The position numbers and the translations under genes were made by a program. A stretch of 64,000 nucleotides of DNA from Xanthobacter sp. NM-59 (GTDB lineage: Bacteria > Pseudomonadota > Alphaproteobacteria > Rhizobiales > Xanthobacteraceae): the NCBI RefSeq assembly GCF_021401125.1, contig NZ_JACBFQ010000005.1, positions 124,001 through 188,000 on the forward strand, read 5' to 3'. Positions 1 to 8,962 of the stretch are shown here, piece by piece (the stretch's first letter is position 1; every line of letters starts with the position of its first letter). The notes under the pieces are model-generated. The model made no database searches and had not been told where the DNA came from. It saw only the letters and a program-made list of their open reading frames with translations.

Positions 1-1239
1 CTCCCAGCGGGCGACGACGATGGTGGCCACCGCATTGCCCGTGAAATTGGTGAGCGCCCGGCACTCCGACATGAAGCGGTCGATGCCCAGGATCAGCGCC
101 ATGCCCTCCACCGGCACCGACGGCACCACGGAAAGCGTCGCCGCCAGGGTGATGAACCCGGCGCCCGTAATGCCCGCCGCGCCCTTGGAAGAGAGCATCG
201 CCACCAGCAGCAGCAGGATCTGATCCCACAGCGACAGGTGAATGCCCACCGCCTGCGCGATGAACAGCGAAGCCAGCGTCATATAGATATTGGTGCCGTC
301 GAGATTGAACGAATAGCCGGTGGGAATGACGAGGCCCACCACCGGCTTGCCGCAGCCGGCCCGCTCCATCTTCTCCATGAGGCTGGGCAGCGCCGCCTCC
401 GATGAGGACGTGCCGAGCACCAGCAGCAGCTCTTCCTTGATGTAGCGGATGAGCGCCAGGATGGAGAAGCCGTTATAGCGCGCCACCGCGCCCAGCACGC
501 CGAGCACGAAGATGAGGGAGGTGAGGTAGAAAGTGGCGATGAGCAGCGCCAGGCTCGCCACCGAGCCGATGCCGTATTTGCCGATGGTGAAGGCCATGGC
601 GCCGAACGCGCCGACCGGGGCCGCCTTCATCAGGATGGACACCAGCTTGAACATGGCCTGGGCGGCCGATTGCAGCACCTCCATCACCGGCTCGCCGCGC
701 TCGCCCACGGCGCCGAGCGCGATGCCGAACAGCACCGAGAAGAACAGCACCTGGAGAATGTCGCCGGAGGCCAGCGCGCTCACGGGCGTCGCCGGGATGA
801 TGGCCATCAGGAAGCCGATGAGGCTCTGGTCGTGGGCCTTGGCGGCATAGTTCGCGACCGCCTTGTGGTCGAGGGTGGCGGGGTCGATGTGGAGGCCGGA
901 ACCGGGCTGGATCACATTGGCCACGATCAGGCCGATGATCAGCGCCAGGGTCGAGAAGGTGAGGAAGTAGAGCATGGCCTTGCCGGCCACGCGCCCGACC
1001 TTGCCCAGGTCGCGCATGCCGGCGATGCCGGTGACCACGGTGAGGAAGATGACCGGCGCAATCACCATCTTCACCAGCTTGATGAAGGCATCGCCGAGCG
1101 GCTTCATGTCAGCGCCGAGGCTCGGATAGAAATGACCGAGCAGGATGCCCGCGCCGATGGCGACGAGCACCTGGACATACAAATGCTGATGCAGGCGACG
1201 CGGCGCCTGGGGCGCTGCCGCTGGGATGGGGGTGGCCAT
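1..1239 (-). CDS. dctA: C4-dicarboxylate:cation symporter DctA (C-terminus cut by window edge)
   Basis: Inner-membrane carrier that imports succinate, fumarate and malate with protons or sodium (dicarboxylate/amino acid:cation symporter family). The reverse strand opens with [11 protein letters not shown], then the first hydrophobic helix ([19 protein letters not shown]) and the typical DctA segment [19 protein letters not shown]. 413 codons are present and the frame is still open at base 1, so roughly the last 30 residues lie outside. The start has a GGAGG ribosome-binding site about 9 bases upstream. It is divergent from dctBD, which fits the classical DctBD-controlled arrangement, and a sigma54 promoter lies about 110 bp upstream. 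Confidence 0.93.
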   Translation of the reverse strand, partial: MATPIPAAAPQAPRRLHQHLYVQVLVAIGAGILLGHFYPSLGADMKPLGDAFIKLVKMVIAPVIFLTVVTGIAGMRDLGKVGRVAGKAMLYFLTFSTLALIIGLIVANVIQPGSGLHIDPATLDHKAVANYAAKAHDQSLIGFLMAIIPATPVSALASGDILQVLFFSVLFGIALGAVGERGEPVMEVLQSAAQAMFKLVSILMKAAPVGAFGAMAFTIGKYGIGSVASLALLIATFYLTSLIFVLGVLGAVARYNGFSILALIRYIKEELLLVLGTSSSEAALPSLMEKMERAGCGKPVVGLVIPTGYSFNLDGTNIYMTLASLFIAQAVGIHLSLWDQILLLLVAMLSSKGAAGITGAGFITLAATLSVVPSVPVEGMALILGIDRFMSECRALTNFTGNAVATIVVARWE

Positions 1240-1345
1240 GAACGGTTTCCTCCGCCGGCCTCGTCGCGCCTCTTGGATCGGGCGGCGTCGAAACCGAATG
1301 GGTGACGCAACGCCCGCGCGCTCACCGCGCGGGCGCTCCCTTTCC

Positions 1346-1360
1346 GCAAGCGCTGTGCCA
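1346..1360 (-). promoter_or_regulatory. sigma54 (-24/-12) promoter of dctA
   Basis: Read on the reverse strand, the site is TGGCACAGCGCTTGC, an exact match to TGGCAC-N5-TTGC. It lies about 107 bp upstream of the dctA start and points at it. Transcription by RpoN with DctD as activator is the known mode for dctA in rhizobia; its use here is inferred. Confidence 0.88.
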
Positions 1361-1437
1361 CCCGTCCGGCCCCGCGCGGAAGCCGGCAAAGCATTGATAA
1401 ATCGTTAATTTAGAGGGCACCCGCGCGGTCCCCTCGA

Positions 1438-1492
1438 CAGATCGTGCGATCTGCCGCACAACTTCCTTCAAGATGCGTGCGAATTTTCGCAC
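1438..1492 (-). promoter_or_regulatory. Paired palindromes, probable DctD upstream activating sites
   Basis: Two 16-bp inverted repeats lie upstream of the dctA sigma54 promoter. The first, 1444-1459, has arms GTGCG/CGCAC around 6 bases. The second, 1477-1492, is GTGCGAA-TT-TTCGCAC. Their centres are 33 bp apart, about three helical turns, so they face the same side of the DNA. The first overlaps another palindrome with CAGATCG/CGATCTG arms (1438-1453). Tandem DctD sites 90-140 bp upstream of the promoter are the expected architecture. Binding is inferred. Confidence 0.7.
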
Positions 1493-1612
1493 ACATCGGC
1501 AAGGCTTCGAGCGAGGGAAGATGCCGGTTCGCTCGAAACCGCGTGACCGCAATGGACAGGAGCATCCGCCCGCTTCCCGGAGGCGGGAAACGCTCCGGAG
1601 CTGAAGCCAGCC

Positions 1613-3469
1613 GTGTTCGAACCGCAAACCACGCCCGCGCCGACGCCAGAGGCCTCCTCCTGGGGGAACCGGCCGCGCATGCTGAAGCTGCTGGTGCTGG
1701 GCGCCCTGCTGCTGGCGCTGCTGGCGGGGCTCGACCGGCTGGCGGTCTATGCCGCCACGCGCTGGGCCCTGGCCAAGGTGGAGGCCGAAGCCGCCTTCGC
1801 CGCGGACCTGCGCGTGACCGCCCTGCGCAGTGAGATCGAGAAGCAGCGCACGCTGCCCGTGGTGCTCGCCCAGGATCCGGACGTACGCGACGCCCTCCGC
1901 CATGGCGATGCCGCTGCCATTACGGCCCTCGATGCCAAGTTCAAGACCCTGGCTCAGGCCACCCGCGCCGGCGTCATCTATCTGATGAACGATGCCGGGC
2001 TCTGCATTTCCGCCAGCAATGCGGGCACGCCGCTGAGCTTTGTGGGGTCCGACTACGCCTTCCGCCCCTATTTCCGGCTGGCCATGGCGGAGGGCGGGGC
2101 CGAGCATTTCGCCTTCGGCACGGTCAGCCTGCACCCCGGGCTTTATCTGTCGCGCCGGGTGGATGGGCCCGATGGACGCCCGCTGGGCGTGGTGGTGGTG
2201 AAGGACGAGTTCGACACCATCGAAAGCGACTGGCGGCGGCTGCCCGTGCCGACCCCCACCTTCGTCAGCGACGCCCACTCGGTCATCATCGTCACCAGCG
2301 AGCCGGGCTGGCGCTTCCGGACCACCGCAGCCATCGCGCCCGAGGAGAAAGAAAGCATCCGCGCCAGCCTGCAATTTGGTGACGCGCCGCTCCAACCTCT
2401 CTCCTTCGCCCCCGACGGCGACGGCGTGGTGAGGGCGACGCTGCCGGGTGCCCGCGCGCCGCAAACCTTCCTGGAAGCGCAGGAGCAGGTGCCGACCACC
2501 CCCTGGACGCTGCACGTGCTCGCCCCCACCGCCCCGGCGGTGAACCTTGCCACCACGGCGGGCCGCGCCGTCGCATTGCTGGTGGGGGTGGTGGGGCTCG
2601 GGGCCGCCGGCCTACTACTCTCCCGCCGCACCCGTCGACAGGTGGAAAAGGCGCGACAGACCGAAGCGCGGCGCGAGCTGGAAGAGCAGGTGGAGACCCG
2701 CACTGCGGAGCTGAAGACCGCCAATGCCCAGCTGAAAGCCGAAATGGCGGAGCGCCGCCGTGCCCGCATCTCGCTGGAGGTGCTCCAGGACGAGCTGGCG
2801 CAGGCCACCAAGCTCGCCATGCTGGGCCAGATCGCCGCCTCCATCGCCCATGAGGTGAACCAGCCCGTGGCCGCCATTCGCGTGTTCGCCGACAATGCCC
2901 GCGCCTTCCTCGATCGTGGTCAGACGGATGCCGCGGGGGAAAATCTGGGCACCATCGCCGCGCTCACCGATCGCATCGGCGCCATCACCCAGGAGCTGCG
3001 CGCCTTCGCCCGCAAGCCGGCGCGCGAGGTGGGGCCGGTGCCCCTCGCCCAGGCGGTGAAGGGGGTGCTCGGCCTCATGGGCTATCGCCTGCGCGAGCAG
3101 AACATCACGCTGGCCCTCGACATCCCCGAAACCCTGGTGGCGCGGGCCGATCGGGGCCGGCTGGAACAGGTGCTGGTCAATCTCATCCAGAACGCCATTG
3201 AAGCCCTGGCGGAGCGCGCGGATCGCAGGGTCAGCATCACCGCGGCCCCTGGGGAAGGCGCCATCACGCTCACCATCGCCGACAATGGCCCGGGGGTGCC
3301 GGAAGAAGTGATGGCCGCGCTGTTCATGCCGTTCACCACCACCAAGCCCCACGGCCTGGGGCTGGGCCTCGTCATCTGCCAGGACATCCTGCGGGAATTC
3401 GGCGGCACTCTCTCGGTGGAGAACGGCAACGGCGCCCGCTTCATCATCACCCTGCCGGAGGACCGCTGA
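1613..3469 (+). CDS. dctB: C4-dicarboxylate sensor histidine kinase DctB
   Basis: Membrane sensor kinase that detects C4-dicarboxylates in the periplasm and phosphorylates DctD. 618 residues from a GTG start, with GGAG about 12 bases upstream. Order: short cytoplasmic tail, TM1 (about 24-46), periplasmic sensor region of double-PDC type (about 47-315), TM2 (about 317-340), coiled coil rich in charged residues (about 345-400), then the HisKA domain with IAHEVNQP (phospho-acceptor His413). The ATPase domain shows an N box ([10 protein letters not shown]), a G1 box (DNGPGVP) and a G2 stretch ([12 protein letters not shown]). Its TGA overlaps the dctD start by one base, so the two are translationally coupled. 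Size and architecture match the family. Confidence 0.93.
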   Translation: MFEPQTTPAPTPEASSWGNRPRMLKLLVLGALLLALLAGLDRLAVYAATRWALAKVEAEAAFAADLRVTALRSEIEKQRTLPVVLAQDPDVRDALRHGDAAAITALDAKFKTLAQATRAGVIYLMNDAGLCISASNAGTPLSFVGSDYAFRPYFRLAMAEGGAEHFAFGTVSLHPGLYLSRRVDGPDGRPLGVVVVKDEFDTIESDWRRLPVPTPTFVSDAHSVIIVTSEPGWRFRTTAAIAPEEKESIRASLQFGDAPLQPLSFAPDGDGVVRATLPGARAPQTFLEAQEQVPTTPWTLHVLAPTAPAVNLATTAGRAVALLVGVVGLGAAGLLLSRRTRRQVEKARQTEARRELEEQVETRTAELKTANAQLKAEMAERRRARISLEVLQDELAQATKLAMLGQIAASIAHEVNQPVAAIRVFADNARAFLDRGQTDAAGENLGTIAALTDRIGAITQELRAFARKPAREVGPVPLAQAVKGVLGLMGYRLREQNITLALDIPETLVARADRGRLEQVLVNLIQNAIEALAERADRRVSITAAPGEGAITLTIADNGPGVPEEVMAALFMPFTTTKPHGLGLGLVICQDILREFGGTLSVENGNGARFIITLPEDR

Positions 3470-4806
3470 TGGATGTCGCCTTCATCGACGACGACGAGGC
3501 GCTCCGCGCCGCCAACGTGCAGGCCCTCATGCTGGCCGGGCTCAAGGTGAAGCCCTTCGCCTCGGCGGAAGCGGCCCTCGACGACCTGGACGAGGCCTTT
3601 CCCGGCGTGGTGGTGAGCGATGTGCGCATGCCGCGCATGGACGGGCTCACGCTGTTCCGCCACCTGAAGCGCATCGACGCAGATCTCCCGGTCATCCTCA
3701 TCACCGGCCACGGCGACATTGCCATGGCGGTGGAGGCCATGCGCGAGGGGGCCTATGACTTCCTGGCCAAGCCCTACCCCATGGATCGCCTGCTCTCCGC
3801 CATCCGCCACGCGCTGGAAAAGCGCCGCCTGGTCCTGGAAAACCGCGAGCTGAAGCAGCGGGCCGAGGCGGCGAGCGAGGGCGAGCCGCTGATCGGTGTG
3901 GCCCCGGCCATGGAGCGGCTGCGCCAGATGCTGCGCCAGCTCGCGGACGCGGATGTGGACGTGCTGGTAGAGGGCGAGACCGGCTCCGGCAAGGAGGTGG
4001 TGGCCCACAGCCTGCATCGCTGGAGCCGCCGCGCCGCCCGCCCGCTGGTGGCGGTGAATTGCGGCGCCCTGCCGGAAAGCATGATCGAGAGCGAGCTGTT
4101 CGGCCACGAGGCCGGAGCCTTCACCGGCGCCGCCAAGAAGCGCGTGGGGCGCATCGAGCATGCGAGCGGCGGCACGCTGTTCCTGGACGAGATCGAGGCC
4201 ATGTCCCCCGCCCTCCAGGTGAAACTGCTGCGGGTGTTGGAGGCGCGGGAGGTGACCCCGCTCGGCACCAACGAGGTGCGGCGGGTGAACCTGCGGGTGG
4301 TCGCCGCCTCGAAGATCGATCTCATCGACCTGGTGCGGAAGGGCGAATTCCGCGAGGATCTCTATTACCGCCTGCATGTGGCGAGCCTGCGCATTCCGCC
4401 GCTGCGCGAGCGGCGCGAGGATGTGCCGCTCTTGTTCGGCCATTTCCTGACCCGCGCCGCCCGGCGCTTCGGGCGGGAGCCCCCGCCCCTGCTGGCCGGG
4501 GTGCGCCACCATCTGGAGACCCACCATTGGCCGGGCAATGTGCGCGAGCTGGCCCATTATGCCGAACGGGTCGCCCTCGGCCTCGCCGCCGCTGACAGCG
4601 GGCCGGCGGTGGAGACGCGGGGGGACGCCCCCTCCTTGCCCGAGCGGGTGGAGGCGTTCGAGGCGGCGGAAATCCGCTCCGCCCTCGCCGCCACGCGGGG
4701 CGATGTGCAGGCCGCCGTGCGCGCCCTCGGCATTCCGCGCAAGACCTTCTACGACAAGCTCCGCCGCCACGGCATCGACCAGGCCGGCTACCGACCCGGC
4801 AAATGA
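3469..4806 (+). CDS. dctD: C4-dicarboxylate response regulator DctD, sigma54 activator
   Basis: NtrC-class activator that opens sigma54 promoters when phosphorylated by DctB; the natural target is dctA. 445 residues. The N-terminal receiver carries the acidic pair at 9-10 and phospho-acceptor Asp51 ([12 protein letters not shown]). The central AAA+ domain has Walker A GETGSGKE, the sigma54-contact loop GAFTGA and Walker [13 protein letters not shown] Fis-type helix-turn-helix ([19 protein letters not shown]) is at the C-terminus. Its start overlaps the dctB stop (TGATG). It ends 10 bp from the convergent PAP2 gene. Confidence 0.94.
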   Translation: MDVAFIDDDEALRAANVQALMLAGLKVKPFASAEAALDDLDEAFPGVVVSDVRMPRMDGLTLFRHLKRIDADLPVILITGHGDIAMAVEAMREGAYDFLAKPYPMDRLLSAIRHALEKRRLVLENRELKQRAEAASEGEPLIGVAPAMERLRQMLRQLADADVDVLVEGETGSGKEVVAHSLHRWSRRAARPLVAVNCGALPESMIESELFGHEAGAFTGAAKKRVGRIEHASGGTLFLDEIEAMSPALQVKLLRVLEAREVTPLGTNEVRRVNLRVVAASKIDLIDLVRKGEFREDLYYRLHVASLRIPPLRERREDVPLLFGHFLTRAARRFGREPPPLLAGVRHHLETHHWPGNVRELAHYAERVALGLAAADSGPAVETRGDAPSLPERVEAFEAAEIRSALAATRGDVQAAVRALGIPRKTFYDKLRRHGIDQAGYRPGK

Positions 4807-4816
4807 GGCAGACGAA

Positions 4817-5677
4817 TCAGGGCGCCCGCGGCGCTTGCCCCGCAAGCTCCTCCCCCTCCGCCGGGAGTTTCGGCTCGGGCTCCACGTCGCCCTTGCGCTG
4901 GAGCCACAGCATCACCAGCCAGCACATGGCCGCCCACGCGGCGCCCAGCATCCAGCCGCCCAGCACATCGGTGGGCCAGTGCACCCCCAGATAGATACGG
5001 CTGATGCCGACGAGCACCGTCACCGCAGCCGCGACGGCCAGCATGAACACCTTCACCCGCGTGCGCGCCTGGGTGCGGGCCAGAAGCGCGCCCAGGGTGA
5101 GATAGACGATGGCCGAGAGCATGGCGTGGCCGCTGGGAAAGCTCTGGGTGTAGACGGCGGTGCCATGGGGCACCAGATCCGGCCGCGGCCGGTCGAAGCC
5201 CCACTTCATCACCTGCGACAGCGCCGTGCCGCCGGCCACCGACAGCGCCACCAGCAGCGCGGAATGACGCCGATGGGTCATGAGCAGGAACAGGAGAACG
5301 ACGATGGTCAGCAGGGTGAGCACCCCGGTGCTGCCCAGCGCCGTGAAATCGCGCATCATCTCCTCGAACCAGGGCGGCCCCAGCGGATCGGAGAGATTCG
5401 CCGGGTCGCGCAGCGCCAGCAGGATGCCGCGATCCAGGCCGCCCGTCTCGTGGTCCATCACCTCGTCGGCCACTTTGACGAAGGCATAGAGCGCACAGGC
5501 GGCGAACGCCACGGTCGCGAGGGTCATCCGCTCCATCCGGCTCACCGAGGCGAGCAGGCGGCCGATGACGGGCAGGCTTTCGATGCGGCGGCGGCCGCGG
5601 GTGATCAGCGATGTCATGACGGAAGGCTTGGCGCGACCGTCGCCCCGCGTCAATCCTAACCGTCTTAATCCCGTCAC
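4817..5677 (-). CDS. PAP2-family membrane phosphatase
   Basis: Integral membrane phosphatase of the phosphatidic acid phosphatase type 2 family, probably acting on a lipid phosphate or undecaprenyl pyrophosphate at the outer face of the inner membrane; the substrate cannot be told. 286 residues with about six hydrophobic segments. All three signature motifs are present: [16 protein letters not shown] and [16 protein letters not shown], holding the catalytic histidines and the aspartate. A second possible start is Met21 (5617); neither start has a convincing ribosome-binding site, so the N-terminus is uncertain. The C-terminal tail is acidic and proline-rich. Confidence 0.85.
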   Translation of the reverse strand: MTGLRRLGLTRGDGRAKPSVMTSLITRGRRRIESLPVIGRLLASVSRMERMTLATVAFAACALYAFVKVADEVMDHETGGLDRGILLALRDPANLSDPLGPPWFEEMMRDFTALGSTGVLTLLTIVVLLFLLMTHRRHSALLVALSVAGGTALSQVMKWGFDRPRPDLVPHGTAVYTQSFPSGHAMLSAIVYLTLGALLARTQARTRVKVFMLAVAAAVTVLVGISRIYLGVHWPTDVLGGWMLGAAWAAMCWLVMLWLQRKGDVEPEPKLPAEGEELAGQAPRAP

Positions 5678-5739
5678 ATGGAACCGTGCGGGCGGGATCC
5701 CCCCTTGCCGGCGCGGCGCCCGCCTGCCATCTCCCGGCC

Positions 5740-6234
5740 ATGACCATTCCAGTCACGGGGCGGGTCGCGCCCATCGCCCTTTATATCGACGCCGACGCCT
5801 GCCCGGTGAAGGATGAGGCCTACAAGGTGGCCTGGCGCCACGGCATCCGGGTGCATGTGGTGGCGAACATGGCGCTGGCGGTGCCCTCGCACCCGCTGGT
5901 GGAACGGGTGGTGGTGCCCGCCGGGCCGGATGCGGCCGACGACTTCATTGCCGCCCGGGTGTCGCGGGGCGATGTGGTGGTCACCGCCGACGTGCCCCTG
6001 GCCGCGCGCTGTGTGAAGGCGGGGGCGGATGTGATCGCCCCTTCCGGCAAACCCTTCACCGCCGATTCCATCGGCATGGCCCTGGCCACGCGCAACCTGA
6101 TGGACGAACTGCGCTCGGCCGGCACCGTCACCGGCGGCCCGAAGCCCTTCTCCGCCCGCGACCGCTCGGCCTTTCTTTCCGCCCTCGACGTCGCCGTGGT
6201 CCGCCTGAAGCGGGCCGGCTTTGCGGTGGGCTAG
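5740..6234 (+). CDS. YaiI/YqxD family protein (DUF188)
   Basis: 164-residue soluble protein of the UPF0178/DUF188 family, related to PIN-like nuclease folds; the function is not established. The family signature [14 protein letters not shown] sits close to the N-terminus, followed by [19 protein letters not shown] and the conserved MDELR segment. An in-frame ATG 54 bases upstream (5686) would add a non-conserved leader, so the ATG at 5740 is preferred because family members begin just before the DADACP motif. Divergent from the PAP2 gene. Confidence 0.85.
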   Translation: MTIPVTGRVAPIALYIDADACPVKDEAYKVAWRHGIRVHVVANMALAVPSHPLVERVVVPAGPDAADDFIAARVSRGDVVVTADVPLAARCVKAGADVIAPSGKPFTADSIGMALATRNLMDELRSAGTVTGGPKPFSARDRSAFLSALDVAVVRLKRAGFAVG

Positions 6235-6281
6235 GGCCCGCCCCCTCTTCACGGGCTCGGGGGATGCTCCAGGGATTGGAG

Positions 6282-6334
6282 TTGACGCGTCTTCTTCACG
6301 CGAACCGCGTGTCCCCTGCGCCCGAAACCGCTCC
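6282..6334. repeat. Dispersed intergenic repeat, copy 1
   Basis: About 53 bp beginning TTGACGCGT and containing TTCTTCACGCGAACCG and CGAAACCGCTCC. It matches four other copies in this window (near 15.2, 33.9, 49.7 and 60.0 kb). It ends about 5 bp beyond the cowN stop codon on the downstream side of that gene. An inverted pair GCTCC/GGAG just before it may form a small hairpin. Confidence 0.7.
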
Positions 6335-6339
6335 AAGGC

Positions 6340-6669
6340 TCAGAAGCACTCTTCCTCCAGCTTCTTGAGATCGGCCAGTGCTGCCTCGTCATCGTACTCC
6401 TCGAACAGGTCCACCATGTAATAGACGTGGGAATGGAGCAGCAGCAGCTTGTCACAGGTGGCTGCCCCGCCCGCCTCCGCCGCTTCCAACCGCGACTTGA
6501 AGCGGGCCCAGAAGGCATTGGTGCGCGCGGGATCGTCGATGTATCGGGCAAGGTGGCCCAGCACCCGCGCCATGTTGCCGTCGAAATCGATGCCGCGGAA
6601 GGTGACGTAGCGGTCCGCATTGTCGAGCTCGTCGGGCAGCTCGGAGAAACGGGCGGCGGGTGAATCCAT
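6340..6669 (-). CDS. cowN: CowN, sustains nitrogenase activity in the presence of CO
   Basis: Small cytoplasmic protein (109 residues) that protects nitrogenase from inhibition by carbon monoxide, as known from Rhodospirillum rubrum and other diazotrophs. Recognised from [29 protein letters not shown] and the C-terminal [20 protein letters not shown], all family hallmarks. ATG start with AAGGGG about 7 bases upstream. The next gene upstream on the same strand is a PAS-LytTR regulator resembling RcoM, the CO sensor known to control cowN in other bacteria. The gene implies that the organism fixes nitrogen, though no nif gene lies in this window. Confidence 0.9.
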   Translation of the reverse strand: MDSPAARFSELPDELDNADRYVTFRGIDFDGNMARVLGHLARYIDDPARTNAFWARFKSRLEAAEAGGAATCDKLLLLHSHVYYMVDLFEEYDDEAALADLKKLEEECF

Positions 6670-6746
6670 TGCAGGGCCCCTTAGCAGTCAGGCGCGTCGA
6701 CCGCGCAGGGGCAAAGGGTGCGGGGCCACGCAACGCCGCTCAACGA

Positions 6747-6800
6747 TGCGGGAACGGCTCACGGCGTGCGTGCACGAACGGCATCAGGGCTGCACGAATG
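6747..6800 (-). promoter_or_regulatory. Three direct repeats upstream of cowN, candidate RcoM (LytTR) sites
   Basis: Read on the reverse strand, the repeats are CATTCGTGCA (6791-6800), CGTTCGTGCA (6771-6780) and the weaker CGTTCCCGCA (6747-6756), starting 20 and 24 bp apart. LytTR-domain regulators bind direct repeats roughly two helical turns apart. They lie about 80-130 bp upstream of the cowN start and just after the rcoM stop. The assignment to RcoM is an inference from position and repeat layout. Confidence 0.55.
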
Positions 6801-6831
6801 GCACGCCGTCCCATCCGGCTGGCCTTCGGCG

Positions 6832-7632
6832 TCACACGGCGAGCATGCGCCGCATGGTCTCCACCTTCGCCCGGCTCACCGGAACCTGCGTGCCCTGCTT
6901 GTCCGCGAGGATGAGGTGCCAGGCCCCATCGGTGCGCGCCGCGCCGCGCACATGGCGCATGTTCACCACATAGCGCCGATGCACGCGCAGGAAGGAGGCG
7001 GGGTCCAGCCGCCGTTCCAGATCCGCCAGGGAGCGCGGGCAGAAGGCGGAGAAGGAGACCGTGCGCGCCTCCGCATAATGGCCCTGGGCCACCAGGCACA
7101 CCACCTCTCCCACATCGATGAGGGAGATCACAGCGCCCTTGCCGTGCATCAAGGGCAGCTTCATCAGGGGGCAAAGGGCCTGGCCCGCCTCCCCCGCCAC
7201 GGGCAGCGCTTCCATCAGCTCTTCCGCCGCTTCCGATTCGGCGCGGCCCATTGCGGGCGCATCGGTCAACGCATGGATCATCATGCAATAGCCCTCGACC
7301 GCGCCGCCTGTGCCGTCGAGACGGCTGACCTTCGCCACCAGACTGCCCATGGCGGTGGTCACCACCAGCGAGGCGGTGCCCTCCGGCCCACTCGACGCGC
7401 GGGAGATGAGCCAGCCCACCTTGTCGCGCGCCTCCTCCGGATGGAGATCCAGGATATTGGCGCCGAACAGGTCCGCCCCCGTCGGCGCCAGCAGACGCAA
7501 AGCCACTGGATTCACCGAGCGGATGGCCAATTCCGCATCCAGCATCACCACCCCGACCGGGGTCCGGTTGAGGCGGTATTCGAACGAGGGGCCGGCCTGC
7601 TGCGGCCGCGCGTCGTCCCTGCCCTTCGCCAT
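6832..7632 (-). CDS. rcoM: CO-sensing PAS-LytTR transcriptional regulator, RcoM type
   Basis: Single-component regulator of about 266 residues: an N-terminal PAS domain (about 15-125) that binds haem in RcoM proteins, a linker, and a C-terminal LytTR DNA-binding domain (about 160-262; RRLDPASFLRVHRRYVVNMRHV, VPVSRAKVETMR). Two residues that could serve as haem ligands, His64 (DLHPEEAR) and Met95 (TTAMGS), are 31 apart, close to the His74/Met104 pair of characterised RcoM. The ATG at 7632 has a strong GGGAGG seven bases upstream; a longer reading from 7767 adds a non-conserved, proline-rich leader. Same strand as cowN, its probable target. Autogenous control is possible but not visible. Confidence 0.82.
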   Translation of the reverse strand: MAKGRDDARPQQAGPSFEYRLNRTPVGVVMLDAELAIRSVNPVALRLLAPTGADLFGANILDLHPEEARDKVGWLISRASSGPEGTASLVVTTAMGSLVAKVSRLDGTGGAVEGYCMMIHALTDAPAMGRAESEAAEELMEALPVAGEAGQALCPLMKLPLMHGKGAVISLIDVGEVVCLVAQGHYAEARTVSFSAFCPRSLADLERRLDPASFLRVHRRYVVNMRHVRGAARTDGAWHLILADKQGTQVPVSRAKVETMRRMLAV

Positions 7633-7823
7633 CGCCCTGCCTCCCCCGGCGCCGCCGTCGCCCTTCGCGGAAGAGTTTAGGGCGGGGGCCGGCGCCGGCA
7701 ATAGCGAATGCAAACCTGCGTCGCCCACAGGCGCGACCACGCCGGGTTTGCCACGATGAGGCCGCATGGATACGTTACGCGCCCTGAGCCGGAACGCCGG
7801 CCCCCAGCACCTGCGGACCTTTG

Positions 7824-8600
7824 ATGACCGACATTTTCCACGAGATCCAGGAAGACCTCCGCCGCGAGCGGATGCGCAAGCTCTGGGACCGCTACGGCAT
7901 TGTCCTCATTGCCGCGGTCGTGCTCGCCATCGCCGGCGCGGCGGCCTGGAGCGGCTACCAGTACTGGCGCCAGCAGAAGGCCATTGCCGCCAGCCTCGCC
8001 CTCGACGAGGCCGTGACGCTGAACGCCGCCGGCAAGGTCGCCGAGGCCGAGGCCGCCTTCCAGGAGATCGCCAAGACCGGGCCGGACGGCTATCGCGCCA
8101 TTGCCCTCTTCCACGCAGCCAATGCCGCCGCCGCGCGCGACAAGGCCGCCGGCGTCGCCGCGTTTGATGCCATCGCCGCAGACGGGCGCCTGCCCGCTCT
8201 GGTGCGCGACATGGGGCAGCTGCGCGCAGGCCTCATCCTGCTGGACACCTCCGACCTCGCCGCCGTGAGGCAGCGCGTGGGCGACCTCGCCGCCGGCACC
8301 GGACCGCTGCGCAATCCGGCGCGCGAGATCCTGGCCCTGGCGCAGATGAAGGCCGGCGACATCGCCGCCGCCAACAAGACCGCCACAGAGATCACCGAGG
8401 ATGCGGACGCCAATGCCGGCATCCGTTCCCGCGCGGAGCTCCTGCGCCGCATTACCGCTCCCGCCGCGCCGGCCCCGGCCGCACCCGCGGCCACCCCCGA
8501 CTCGCCTGCGCCGTCCGCTGCCGGCGAGCCTGCCGCGGACGCACCGAAGGCGCCTTCGGCTCCCGCCGAGGCCCCGGCCGCTCCGGCCCCCGAAAAGTAA
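7824..8600 (+). CDS. Membrane-anchored tetratricopeptide protein (YfgM/Ancillary SecYEG translocon-like)
   Basis: 258 residues: short basic cytoplasmic N-terminus, one TM segment (about 25-47), then an alanine-rich alpha-helical periplasmic domain of the TPR_21 type, ending in about 55 residues of Ala/Pro-rich low complexity. In many proteobacteria a YfgM-like protein, BamB and Der are encoded in a row; here the TPR protein is followed by a short lipoprotein and der, so the order is kept. A role in outer-membrane protein handling follows from that family and context. ATG at 7824; a TTG directly before it is not needed. Ribosome-binding site weak. Confidence 0.75.
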   Translation: MTDIFHEIQEDLRRERMRKLWDRYGIVLIAAVVLAIAGAAAWSGYQYWRQQKAIAASLALDEAVTLNAAGKVAEAEAAFQEIAKTGPDGYRAIALFHAANAAAARDKAAGVAAFDAIAADGRLPALVRDMGQLRAGLILLDTSDLAAVRQRVGDLAAGTGPLRNPAREILALAQMKAGDIAAANKTATEITEDADANAGIRSRAELLRRITAPAAPAPAAPAATPDSPAPSAAGEPAADAPKAPSAPAEAPAAPAPEK

Positions 8601-8611
8601 GGATGCGCTCC

Positions 8612-8878
8612 ATGGGACATGCCCCTCGCCTCCTGCGCACGCTGCGCGTCGCCATCGGGCTCTCGCTCGCTCTGGCGGCGGCCGGCTGCGAAAGCCTCGA
8701 GAAGTTCAACCCCTTCGAGGAACACAAGAAGCCGATTCCCGGCGAGCGCCACGCGGTGTTCCCGGAAGGCGTGCCAGGCGTCGATTATTCGACCGGCCCC
8801 GGGCAGCCCAGCAATGCCAACGCCGTCCTCGACGCGCCGGCCACACCCCCCACCCCCGGGGTCGGCCCGTCGCGCTGA
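8612..8878 (+). CDS. Short lipoprotein resembling only the N-terminus of BamB
   Basis: 88-residue lipoprotein: basic start, hydrophobic stretch, lipobox LAAAGC, then FNPFEEHKKPIPGERHAVFPEG, which looks like the segment just after the lipidated cysteine in alphaproteobacterial BamB, and a Pro-rich tail. The WD40-like beta-propeller of BamB (about 350 residues) is absent and the gene ends cleanly before der. It occupies the place where bamB stands in related genomes. The start at 8612 has AAGGA about 8 bases upstream, overlapping the stop of the TPR gene; an ATG at 8603 is possible but sits directly on that site. Either a degraded bamB or a stand-alone lipoprotein family. Confidence 0.6.
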   Translation: MGHAPRLLRTLRVAIGLSLALAAAGCESLEKFNPFEEHKKPIPGERHAVFPEGVPGVDYSTGPGQPSNANAVLDAPATPPTPGVGPSR

Positions 8879-8962
8879 CGCGCGACGACGGCCAGCCTCA
8901 TTCACCTCTTCTTCGGGCGGCAAGTCGATCCCAGCCGCGTCGATCCCAGCCGAGCCGATTCC

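Noticed and set aside
6670-6746. TGGCCCCGCACCCTTTGC upstream of cowN as a sigma54 promoter.
   Set aside because: The GG to GC distance is 13 rather than 10 bases, so it does not fit the -24/-12 promoter.
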